In this document: positions 16,916-24,588 of the stretch, in pieces
Numbering within the stretch: the stretch's first letter is position 1
How the letters are laid out: the number at the start of each line of letters is the position of its first letter
Origin: Ktedonobacteria bacterium
GTDB lineage: Bacteria > Chloroflexota > Ktedonobacteria > Ktedonobacterales > JACDGC01
Assembly: GCA_027459785.1 (NCBI GenBank)
Contig: DAIDGU010000065.1
Location: forward strand, 1-64,000
DNA: 64,000 nucleotides
Direction: 5' to 3'
Position numbers and translations under genes: made by a program
The notes under the pieces: generated by a model
What the model was told of the DNA's origin: nothing
The model's database searches: none
The model's input: the letters and a program-made list of their open reading frames with translations, nothing else

Positions 16916-18097
16916 ATGCCCATTCCGCCGATTTTCGTCAGCCATGCTAGCCAGGACCGCGAATGGTGCCGCTGTTTCGTCACTACCTTGCGCCAGGCCG
17001 GCCTGGACGTGTGGTACGACGAGCACGACATCCAGGGTGGGGCCGATTGGTACAACACGATTCAGCAGCAATTGTTGGCGCGGGACTGCTTTTTGTTGAT
17101 CCTCTCGCCGGACGCCTGGAACTCAAAGTGGGTGCAGCGCGAACTGGAACTGGCGCACATCAAGAACAAGCGCATCTTGCCCGTTTTGCATCGTCCGACG
17201 CAGGTGACGGGCTTCCTCGAAGCGATCCAGTTCATCAAGGTCGTGGACCGCGATTGTGTGAGCGCCGCGCAGATCGTGTTTGACGTGCTGACGCAGCGAC
17301 CCGCGCCCCCGCCGGCGGAGCCATTGCCGCCACGCTTGCAGCAGATGGGTTTCCGCGAGCTGAGCGCGGGCGATGTGCGCTATGCCCTGCCGCCAATGGT
17401 CGCCATCCCCGCCGGCCCCTTCATCATGGGCAGCGATCCGCGCCGCGACACGGCGGCAGAAAACGACGAAGTGCCGCAGCACCAGGCGATCACCGGCGCA
17501 TACTACCTGGGCATGTTCCCCGTGACGGTGGCGGAGTATCAGTATGCCGCGCGCGTGGGCGCGGTGCTGGAACCGCCGCGCACCGAACAGAATCCGTTGA
17601 CCTGGCAGCAACAGACGCAGCGGCGCGATCATCCGGTCGTGGGGGTGGACTGGCTGAACGCGCGCGATTATGCCGGCTGGCTGGCGGAACTGACGGGCCA
17701 GCCGTGGCGGCTGCCGGGCGAGGCGGAATGGGAGAAGGCGGCGCGCGGCACCGACGGGCGCATCTTTCCCTGGGGCAACGTGTGGGAGATGGCGCGCACG
17801 AACACCAGCGAGGCGCGCGTGCAAACGACAACTGCCGTCGGTGCCTACGATAATGGCAGCCCCTACGGCGTTTATGATATGGCCGGCAACGTCTGGCAGT
17901 GGACACGCTCCCAGCCGCGCCCCTACCCCTATCTGGCCCAGGACGGACGCGAGGACATGACGGACAGCCGCCAGATGCGCGTGATGCGCGGCGGATCATA
18001 CGCGAACAGCGTGCGCCTGGCACGCGCCGCCTTCCGCATGCTGTCGCCGCCGGATACGGTGCTGGGCGATCTCGGCTTCCGCCTCTGCCTGGGCTGA
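16916..18097 (+). CDS. TIR domain fused to SUMF1/FGE-like domain
   Basis: Predicted 393-aa protein. The N-terminal TIR domain (about 1-135) has IFVSHASQDREW, LDVWYDEHDI and SPDAWNSKWVQRELE; Glu76 is the likely counterpart of the catalytic Glu of NAD-cleaving TIRs. The C-terminal domain (about 160-393) is SUMF1/FGE-type (C-type-lectin fold): IPAGPFIMGSD, MFPVTVAEYQ, LPGEAEWEKAARG, GVYDMAGNVWQWT and VMRGGSY. Its only Cys is near the C-terminus, so it cannot be a formylglycine-generating enzyme of the two-Cys type and is more likely a binding module. ATG follows AAGGAG. TIR-SUMF1 fusions are candidates for defence or stress signalling; the role here is unproven. Confidence 0.9.
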   Translation: MPIPPIFVSHASQDREWCRCFVTTLRQAGLDVWYDEHDIQGGADWYNTIQQQLLARDCFLLILSPDAWNSKWVQRELELAHIKNKRILPVLHRPTQVTGFLEAIQFIKVVDRDCVSAAQIVFDVLTQRPAPPPAEPLPPRLQQMGFRELSAGDVRYALPPMVAIPAGPFIMGSDPRRDTAAENDEVPQHQAITGAYYLGMFPVTVAEYQYAARVGAVLEPPRTEQNPLTWQQQTQRRDHPVVGVDWLNARDYAGWLAELTGQPWRLPGEAEWEKAARGTDGRIFPWGNVWEMARTNTSEARVQTTTAVGAYDNGSPYGVYDMAGNVWQWTRSQPRPYPYLAQDGREDMTDSRQMRVMRGGSYANSVRLARAAFRMLSPPDTVLGDLGFRLCLG

Positions 18098-18114
18098 GCA
18101 TGCCACGCGGTGTC

Positions 18115-18132
18115 GGGGGCAACATCGCCCCC
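18115..18132. terminator. candidate terminator hairpin between convergent genes
   Basis: GGGGGC-AACATC-GCCCCC followed by TTGTAG, 18 nt past the TIR-SUMF1 stop and 9 nt before the stop of the opposing DUF6582 gene. The stem is short and the T-run is imperfect. Confidence 0.4.
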
Positions 18133-18140
18133 TTGTAGAT

Positions 18141-18446
18141 TCAGTGGTGGGCAGGATTCGGCGTGTGGGGGTGTTTGCCCAGTTCGTGCCAGTTCTTTTC
18201 CTCTATGTGGATGCCGAAATGCTTGGCTGCCGCCTGGATGTTGGCGAACGCCAGGTCGCGGTCCGCGTCCGACACGTCTTCCACTTGGTCGAAGCGTGCC
18301 AGTGCCGTTTTCACGTGCGCCGCGTCGGTTAGGGGTTCCTTGCGCTGCTTGGGGAAGGCATAGACGCTCTCCGGCAGTTCGCGGCGCTCCTTGGAACTCA
18401 GATCGCCATGTTCCACATGTGGTTGCCAGGTTGGTTTCACACTCAT
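18141..18446 (-). CDS. DUF6582-type small protein
   Basis: Predicted 101-aa soluble protein. ATG at 18446 follows AAGGAG by 8 nt; longer upstream reading is a shadow of the Hsp20 gene. The pattern RRELPESVYAFPKQRKEPLTDAAHVKTALARFDQVEDVSD matches the conserved core of DUF6582 proteins, with a C-terminal HFGI segment and a His-rich end. The family has no known function but is often seen with phage or stress genes. It is divergent from the Hsp20 gene 200 bp away. Confidence 0.8.
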   Translation of the reverse strand: MSVKPTWQPHVEHGDLSSKERRELPESVYAFPKQRKEPLTDAAHVKTALARFDQVEDVSDADRDLAFANIQAAAKHFGIHIEEKNWHELGKHPHTPNPAHH

Positions 18447-18647
18447 CGTCGTCGCTCCTTGGTATACACAGGATGGCCCTGCGCGCATGCGCCCACCGGC
18501 TTCATGTGCAGGGGTGCTACCCGTGGTTCCGCATCGCGCGTACCAGACACGCACCAGGCATGAGCTTGTCCGGCGGCATGGAATCTGCGGAGAGTAGGCT
18601 GAGCTACAGACAATCGCAGGCAAGGTTGCCTCGAAGGGAGCATCTAC

Positions 18648-19115
18648 ATGCAAAATGGTACCGATCTGTCCGCCGACCAGATGCAGACGATTCCGGTGAA
18701 GGTCTATCGCAGCGCCGACCGCCTGGTGGTGGCCGCGCCCATGCCTGGCGTGGAGCCGGAAGACATCACCGTGGATGTGACGGCGCAGGGCGAACTGGTG
18801 CTGCACGGCCAGTTGCGCGGCACGTTTAAGGGCGTCAATGAGGTGCTGGTGGACGAGTGGGATCCCGGCAACTACCATCGCGAACTGGCGCTGCCGGATG
18901 CGGTGGATGGCGGCGCGGCGAACGTGACCTATGGCAACGGCGTGGTGGTGGTCGTGCTGCCGCTCAGCGCCCAGTTGCGCCCGGCCCACCTGGCGATGAC
19001 GCCGCTTTCCCACGACCACGGCGTGCGTCTGGGCAATGCCGGCCATGACACACCCACCAGCGATCTGTTTATCCTCAACGAGGACGACGTGGGCGAGGCC
19101 GACACGGCGAGCTAA
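18648..19115 (+). CDS. Hsp20/alpha-crystallin small heat-shock protein
   Basis: Predicted 155-aa ATP-independent holdase. The alpha-crystallin domain spans about residues 15-107: VKVYRSADRLVVAAPMPGV, PEDITVDVT, the YHRELALPDAV strand and NGVVVVVLPLS in place of the usual GVL.I.lPK. A C-terminal tail of about 45 residues, acidic at the end, lacks a clear IXI motif. ATG follows GAAGGGAG. It is followed after 35 nt by the BON-domain gene, probably the same transcript. Confidence 0.88.
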   Translation: MQNGTDLSADQMQTIPVKVYRSADRLVVAAPMPGVEPEDITVDVTAQGELVLHGQLRGTFKGVNEVLVDEWDPGNYHRELALPDAVDGGAANVTYGNGVVVVVLPLSAQLRPAHLAMTPLSHDHGVRLGNAGHDTPTSDLFILNEDDVGEADTAS

Positions 19116-19150
19116 GCACGCCATGGTCAAGCTGGTAGCGAAGGGAGACA

Positions 19151-19891
19151 ATGATGATGGAACCGGATGCCTTGGGGCAACAGATCATGGCCGCCGTGCG
19201 CCAGCAGACGGGGCAAAACATCGTCGTCGCGGCGACGGCAGAGCGCGTCATCCTGAGTGGCGTCGTCCCTTCGCGCAAAGCGCGCGACCACGCCGAGAAG
19301 ATTGCGCTGGCGGCGGCGGGCGGGCGTTTGGTTGAAAACGAACTGGAGATCGAGAACACGCTTCCCCCAGGGATCGACGCCTTCCCTTCCGCTGACCGCG
19401 ATAGTGCCGGCTGGTCTGAGGATACGACGCAGAATGAATATGTCAGCAATGCCGATCCCGATTCGATGGGCCAACCGCTGGACTCCAATCCGGATGACGT
19501 TCCGAACGACAGCGTCTATGATGACGACCCAGCGCCGGAGCCGGACCCCGTCTACTTCCCGCCGACCGATCCCGTGCTGACGGTGGATGATAACGGCGAT
19601 TATCAGGTGCTCAACGGCTTTGCGTCGACGGCGGACGATGATCAGCGCATCGATCAATCGACGCTAGATGGCGCACCCGGCGACGAGGCGCTGGCCGACG
19701 CCGTGACGACGGAATTGCTGCGCGACGCCGCAACGACGGATCTGCGTGTGGATGTGACGGTCCTCAACGGGATCGTCTATCTGCATGGCACCGTTCCCGG
19801 CCCGGAAGACGCCGCCAACGCCGAAGATGTGGCCGGGCGCATCCCTGGCATCCGTGAGGTTGTTGAGGATCTGGATATCGCCCAGATGTAA
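19151..19891 (+). CDS. two-BON-domain protein
   Basis: Predicted 246-aa protein with BON domains at both ends: about residues 5-70 (IVVAATAERVILSGVVPSRK) and 172-246 (LRVDVTVLNGIVYLHGTVPG). An acidic, Pro/Asp-rich linker of about 100 residues joins them. BON domains bind phospholipid or glycan surfaces and occur in osmotic-shock proteins such as OsmY. There is no signal peptide, so it appears cytoplasmic. It directly follows Hsp20, suggesting a common stress role. Confidence 0.88.
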   Translation: MMMEPDALGQQIMAAVRQQTGQNIVVAATAERVILSGVVPSRKARDHAEKIALAAAGGRLVENELEIENTLPPGIDAFPSADRDSAGWSEDTTQNEYVSNADPDSMGQPLDSNPDDVPNDSVYDDDPAPEPDPVYFPPTDPVLTVDDNGDYQVLNGFASTADDDQRIDQSTLDGAPGDEALADAVTTELLRDAATTDLRVDVTVLNGIVYLHGTVPGPEDAANAEDVAGRIPGIREVVEDLDIAQM

Positions 19892-19934
19892 TGCGGCGGT
19901 GGGGACGCCGCAACCATCACGCTTGCTATCAACG

Positions 19935-19953
19935 ACCGTTGCGAGGGGCAACG
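19935..19953. other. hairpin downstream of BON gene
   Basis: CCGTTGC-GAGGG-GCAACGG, perfect 7-bp arms, 44 nt past the BON stop. There is no T-run after it, so it is only a weak terminator candidate. The rest of 19892-20163 shows nothing else I can name. Confidence 0.35.
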
Positions 19954-20163
19954 GCTGTTAGTGCGCCGTCAGCGCCGACATGCCCCTCGTATCTCCGATT
20001 CCGTTTGTTACAGATAGCCCGTAAAGCCGCCGTCGCTTGAGCGCGTGCGGATGAAAGGGCTTGCGTTGGCTTGAACCCAGGCGGAGTGTCAAGATAGCAC
20101 CGGTTTGCCGTTTCTGTTAAAGCGGTTATTGATGGATTTTCATTTTATAGCTGAGCTATGGTA

Positions 20164-20192
20164 TTGCGATGTAGATCTGCTTATGCTATTAT
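20164..20192 (+). promoter_or_regulatory. sigma-70 promoter of secreted-protein gene
   Basis: TTGCGA (20164-20169), 17-nt spacer, TATTAT (20187-20192). It lies in a locally A+T-rich stretch and would give a leader of about 160 nt before the ATG at 20359. Confidence 0.55.
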
Positions 20193-20358
20193 CCCAGGCA
20201 ACCCGTGTACACGATGCAAGAGAGCGGCGTCTGGCTGCGTCGCTGTGCTACTCGTAGTGCGGGTGGGAAGGTCGCCGCTTGCGGTCATCCCGATTGCTGA
20301 AAGGGACAGGATCGGCGCGTGTCTTCAGTTTAGGCAAGCGCCCCTGTAGGGGATTCTG

Positions 20359-21945
20359 ATGAAGACGAAGATTTTCCTCGCTTCCGCGACCATCGCCACC
20401 TTATGCCTGGCGCTGGTGGCCGGCCTCATGCGCGTCCATGCGCAAAGTCCCCAGGTACAACCGACCGGTGGTACGGGGCAACCCATTGTTACTCAGGCGA
20501 TTCAGCATGACATTTCTCAGCCGCTACGCAGCATCGCTCCCTTGCGCGCGAACAGTGGCAGCAAGCACGTACACCCACAACGCCCCTTGCCGACGACCAG
20601 CGGTGGAGCGGACGGCGCGCTGCAAACCAGCGCTGGCAAGAAGGTTAACACGTCCGCCGGTTTGAAATTCGCTGGCATTGGCGCGGGCGATTATGGGTTC
20701 ACACCGGATGCCGCACCGCCTGATACCAACGGTGCGGTGGGCGCGACGCAATATGTGCAATGGGTGAACGAGTCATTCGGTGTCTTCAACAAGAGCACCG
20801 GCGCGCTGGTGTATGGCCCGGCGGCGGGTAACACGCTGTGGTCCGGTTTTGGTGGTGGCTGCCAGACGAACAACGATGGCGACCCCATCGCTCAATATGA
20901 CAAGGCCGCGCAACGCTGGGTGATGACACAGTTCTCCGTGAGCACGACTCCTTACACGCAGTGCGTCGCGGTGTCGGCCACGTCGGATGCCACCGGCAGC
21001 TACTATCGCTACGCTTTCACCGAACCCAACTTCAACGACTATCCGAAGCTGGGTGTGTGGTCGGACGGCTACTACATGTCGTTCAACATGTTTAATGGCA
21101 ATTCGTTCGTCGGCGCGCGGGCGTGCGCGTTGGATCGCAGCGCGATGTTGGTTGGGGCGGCAGCCACACAGATCTGTTTCCAGTTGAGCAACAGTTATGG
21201 TGGGTTGTTGCCGTCGGATGTCGATGGTACCATCGCGCCGAGCGCCGGTGAACCGGACTTCTACCTGAACTTCGGCACGAACTCGCTCAACCTCTGGAAG
21301 TTTCACTCCGACTTCACCACCCCGGCGAACTCGACGTTTACCGGCCCGACAACCATCCCTGTCGCGTCCTTCAGCGCGGCCTGCCGGGGAGGCGGCGCGT
21401 GCATCCCACAGACCGGCACGAGACAACTACTCGATTCGCTGGCGGATCGCCTGATGTATCGTCTGGCCTATCGCCACTTCGCCGATGGGCATGAATCGCT
21501 GGTGGTTAACCACTCGGTGACGGTGGGCAGCAAAGGCGTGGGCGTGCGCTGGTACGAATTGCGCAATCCTAATGGCACGCCGACCGTATATCAGCAAGGC
21601 ACCTATGCGCCCGACAGCACTGATCGCTGGATGGGCAGCATCGCGATGGATAAAGTTGGCGATATCGCCTTGGGCTACAGTGTTTCCAGCGCATCGATCC
21701 ACCCAGGCATCCGCTATACCGGGCGCGTGCCAACGGATACGCTGGGGACGATGGAAGCGGAAACTACCGTTATCAGCGGCGGTGGCTCACAGTTGAAAAG
21801 CCTCAATCGCTGGGGCGACTATAGCGCGATGTCGGTCGATCCTGCTGACGACTGCACCTTCTGGTACACCAACGAATACCTGAAGTCCAGCGGCACATTC
21901 AACTGGAGTACCGAGATCGTGTCTTTCAAGTTCCCCGGCTGTTAA
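20359..21945 (+). CDS. secreted protein of unknown function
   Basis: Predicted 528-aa exported protein. A signal peptide is clear: MKTK, hydrophobic core to about residue 25, then VHAQ as likely cleavage site. After a variable Thr/Gln/Gly-rich linker, the conserved part starts near GIGAGDYGFTPDAAPPD and has repeating strands rich in W, Y and G, for example YDKAAQRWVMTQF, YPKLGVWSDGYY and YSAMSVDPADDCTFWY. This suggests a beta-propeller-like fold. At least eight Cys are spread through it, so disulfides are plausible. I do not recognise an enzyme motif. It has its own promoter and a strong terminator, so it is monocistronic. Confidence 0.85.
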   Translation: MKTKIFLASATIATLCLALVAGLMRVHAQSPQVQPTGGTGQPIVTQAIQHDISQPLRSIAPLRANSGSKHVHPQRPLPTTSGGADGALQTSAGKKVNTSAGLKFAGIGAGDYGFTPDAAPPDTNGAVGATQYVQWVNESFGVFNKSTGALVYGPAAGNTLWSGFGGGCQTNNDGDPIAQYDKAAQRWVMTQFSVSTTPYTQCVAVSATSDATGSYYRYAFTEPNFNDYPKLGVWSDGYYMSFNMFNGNSFVGARACALDRSAMLVGAAATQICFQLSNSYGGLLPSDVDGTIAPSAGEPDFYLNFGTNSLNLWKFHSDFTTPANSTFTGPTTIPVASFSAACRGGGACIPQTGTRQLLDSLADRLMYRLAYRHFADGHESLVVNHSVTVGSKGVGVRWYELRNPNGTPTVYQQGTYAPDSTDRWMGSIAMDKVGDIALGYSVSSASIHPGIRYTGRVPTDTLGTMEAETTVISGGGSQLKSLNRWGDYSAMSVDPADDCTFWYTNEYLKSSGTFNWSTEIVSFKFPGC

Positions 21946-21968
21946 GCAAATAGCCACGTGCAGCCAGC

Positions 21969-22111
21969 AGCGCCTGTCACCCAAATGGCAAAGGTGTGAC
22001 AGGCGCTTTCTATGAAACGTCTTTATAAAGATAGAACCGGTTTTGTCGTCGCTATGGTCCTGAACTTGCATCAGGCATTCATGAGATGACCGGCCACAAC
22101 GGTGCGAGTGC
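21969..22111 (+). terminator. rho-independent terminator after secreted-protein gene
   Basis: Perfect 12-bp stem AGCGCCTGTCAC / GTGACAGGCGCT (21969-21980 and 21996-22007) with a 15-nt loop, followed by TTTCTAT. The rest to 22111 is spacer before the next gene, in which I see no other signal. Confidence 0.7.
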
Positions 22112-22228
22112 TATGCTCGCTCGCAGCGAACCCAGCCAGGAAGGCGGCAGTGTCATCAGCAAGGAGGCGAGTAATTTTTGATTCACTGGCTAATCCTCGG
22201 AAGCTAGTGTGACGAAAGTGTGTAGTGT

Positions 22229-23449
22229 ATGGCGCGCAATGATGCCTTATCACCGCCTGCCGAGACGGACGACATGGATAAACCCGCGCTGTTTTTCCAG
22301 GGCCGTCCGCCGGTGAAGCCGGAGCGCGCGGGGCCGCGCCCGGATTTTGCCTTTCCCAAAACTGCACGCCCGCCCATCGACTGGGCGCGGTGGCGCGACA
22401 TTCCCCTGGCGATCCTCGCCTGGACCGCCGTGGTGTTGGTGGGCTTGTGGCTGTTGTCGCACGCCGTACAATCGCTGCTGGTGTTGGCGCTGGCCGCGCT
22501 GCTGGCTTATGCGCTCGAACCGCTCGCGCGCTGGGTGGGACGCTTCATGCCGCGCCCGCTGGCGGTGAGCGTGGTGACATTGGTGGTCCTGGGTTCCATC
22601 GCCTATTTGCTCTATCTGATCTTTACGACGGCCTTCCATCAATTGCTATCCCTGACGCAGAGCGCCTCGACAGCGCAATTGGTCGGGCTGGAACGGGTAC
22701 TACAAAATCTGGGTATTCCCCAGCAACAAAGCCAAAGCTTTGGCGATCAGATCATCGCGGAGTTGCAACAGGTTGAGAATGGCATCGTGCCGTTCGTCTT
22801 CAGCGCGCTATCCGGGGTTATCAACATCCTGATGGTGATCGTGCTGACGGTTTACTTCATGCTAGGCGGCATGGATATCGTCCACTGGTTGCGCACGCGC
22901 CTGCCAGCTAATCAACAGCGCCGGATGAATTTCCTGTTGGAAACCCTGGAGCGCGTGGTGGGCGGCTATGTGCGCGGCCAATTCATCCTGTCGCTGCTCG
23001 TCGGTATCGCCGTCGGCGTGGGGATGGCGATGCTGCATGTGCATTATGCCGTGCTGCTGGGGGTGGCTGCCTTCGCGCTGGAATTCGTCCCCTACCTGGG
23101 TACGCTCACGTCGGGGGTGATCTGCGTGGTCGTAGCACTGACGCAGAGTTGGGTGCTGGCGATCCTCGTGCTGGCCTACTTTGTCGGCGTCCACATCCTG
23201 GAAGGCTATGTCGTGGGGCCGCGCATCGTCGGGCGCGCAGTCGGCTTGCATCCTGCCGTCTCGCTCTTCGCGCTGATCCTGGGGGCGGAGGTCTTCGGCG
23301 TGTGGGGCGCGCTTTTCGCCGCGCCGGCGGCGGGGCTGATCGCCTCGCTTTTGCGGGCGCTATGGCTGGACTGGCGCGCGACCCACCCCGACCAGTTCCC
23401 GAAAGAGGTCGCCCTCGAAGACGATGTCCCACCCGCGACGGCGTCCTAA
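22229..23449 (+). CDS. AI-2E family transporter (PerM/TqsA-like)
   Basis: Predicted 406-aa polytopic membrane protein. The soluble N-terminal 60 residues are Pro/Arg-rich, followed by the AI-2E family pattern: two spans (about 68-115), a third near 122-145, an amphipathic periplasmic helix region (about 150-200), then GYVRGQFILSLLVGIAVGVG, LLGVAAFALEFVPYLG and the C-terminal GVWGALFAAPAAGLIASLL. Members export signalling molecules or act as sodium/proton antiporters; the substrate here is unknown. No convincing ribosome site precedes either ATG 22229 or 22274, so the start is uncertain. Confidence 0.88.
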   Translation: MARNDALSPPAETDDMDKPALFFQGRPPVKPERAGPRPDFAFPKTARPPIDWARWRDIPLAILAWTAVVLVGLWLLSHAVQSLLVLALAALLAYALEPLARWVGRFMPRPLAVSVVTLVVLGSIAYLLYLIFTTAFHQLLSLTQSASTAQLVGLERVLQNLGIPQQQSQSFGDQIIAELQQVENGIVPFVFSALSGVINILMVIVLTVYFMLGGMDIVHWLRTRLPANQQRRMNFLLETLERVVGGYVRGQFILSLLVGIAVGVGMAMLHVHYAVLLGVAAFALEFVPYLGTLTSGVICVVVALTQSWVLAILVLAYFVGVHILEGYVVGPRIVGRAVGLHPAVSLFALILGAEVFGVWGALFAAPAAGLIASLLRALWLDWRATHPDQFPKEVALEDDVPPATAS

Positions 23450-23473
23450 GTGGCTGAGCAATGAGGGCAACTG

Positions 23474-24517
23474 ATGCAGCCTAATAAGACGGTACCAGCG
23501 GTTATTGCACCCGCGCCGCCGATGGCCCTCGTGCCGCCGCGCCCCCTGCGGTCGTGGCCGGTGGTGCTGCTGGCGCTGCTTGTCGCCGCGCTGATCCCAG
23601 AGACGGTGGCGACCGCCAACACGCCACCGCTCCGGATCCTGTTCGAGCCAACAACGCTCGGCTTCGAGATGCTGTTTTACGGGACGGCGGTGTTGCTGGT
23701 GCGCGAAGCTCTGGTACGCGGGCGGATCGGCTGGCCGGGCGTGGTCGCGCTGGGCGTCGCCTTCGGCGGGCTGAATGAAGCCGTCGTCGCGGGGACGTGG
23801 TATACAGTGCAACCGACCGGCGATATCTTCGTGGGGGGGATTGACCTGGCCTGGGCGACGGCGCTGACGGTCTTTCACCTCTTCGTCAGCATTATCCTGA
23901 CCGTCGCGTTCCTGGACGGCCTCTGCCCGCGTTTCGCGGGGCGCTCCCTGCTGCGCCGGCGCGGGATCATCAGCAGCACGGTGGTCATGCTGGGTTTGGC
24001 GTGCTTGGGCGTGCTGGCACCGACATATCGACCGGATCGCATCGTGGCATACCTCGGCGCGCTGGCGCTGATCGGCGTGGCGCTGTGGCTGCCGCGCGGC
24101 GGGCCGCGTCCGCCGGTGCCGGGGAGGGTGCCAGGGCTATGGCAGGTGCGCTGGACGGGCTTCGGGCTGTTCGTCGCCTTCTATGGTTTAGCGTTTTTCG
24201 TCCCGCCGCTCACCCTGGCGATCTGCAAGGCGCAGCCGGTCAGCGCGCAAGTCATCGATTGCCTACTATTCGTGGGCGCGAGCGTCGGGGTGATCCACGT
24301 CGGCCTGAACTGGACCGGGCGGCAGAGTTGGTCGGCCCGCCACACGGCGGCGCTCATAACGGGCGCGTTGGCCTGCCCGATCCTCCTCTCGGTGCTGGTG
24401 CCACAGGAACGCGCGACGCTCGAACCCGTGGTGACGCTGCCCTTTTGCGTGCTACTCATCATCATTGAGGTGCGCCTGGCGCGGCGGGCAAGGCAGGGCG
24501 AGCCAGCGCCAGCCTGA
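23474..24517 (+). CDS. polytopic membrane protein of unknown function
   Basis: Predicted 347-aa protein with about nine hydrophobic segments spread from residue 28 to 335. The first 25 residues are Pro-rich and cytoplasmic. A conserved-looking acidic/Asn motif GGLNEAVVAGTWY lies at the end of the third span, which could be a catalytic or transport site, but I cannot place it in a known family. It starts 24 nt after the AI-2E transporter gene in the same direction, so co-transcription is likely. Confidence 0.7.
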   Translation: MQPNKTVPAVIAPAPPMALVPPRPLRSWPVVLLALLVAALIPETVATANTPPLRILFEPTTLGFEMLFYGTAVLLVREALVRGRIGWPGVVALGVAFGGLNEAVVAGTWYTVQPTGDIFVGGIDLAWATALTVFHLFVSIILTVAFLDGLCPRFAGRSLLRRRGIISSTVVMLGLACLGVLAPTYRPDRIVAYLGALALIGVALWLPRGGPRPPVPGRVPGLWQVRWTGFGLFVAFYGLAFFVPPLTLAICKAQPVSAQVIDCLLFVGASVGVIHVGLNWTGRQSWSARHTAALITGALACPILLSVLVPQERATLEPVVTLPFCVLLIIIEVRLARRARQGEPAPA

Positions 24518-24588
24518 ACGGTGGCATCGGATTTGCGGCTGAAAGTGCCGCGCAGCAGCACAAGATGCAGGGGCGCGGGAGGCGGCAC

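Noticed and set aside
16916..18097. Formylglycine-generating enzyme activity
   Set aside because: The SUMF1-like part has a single Cys at its extreme C-terminus; the two catalytic Cys are missing.
18447..19151. Long minus-strand extension of the DUF6582 frame
   Set aside because: It is the antisense shadow of the Hsp20 gene; the start with AAGGAG at 18446 gives the family length.
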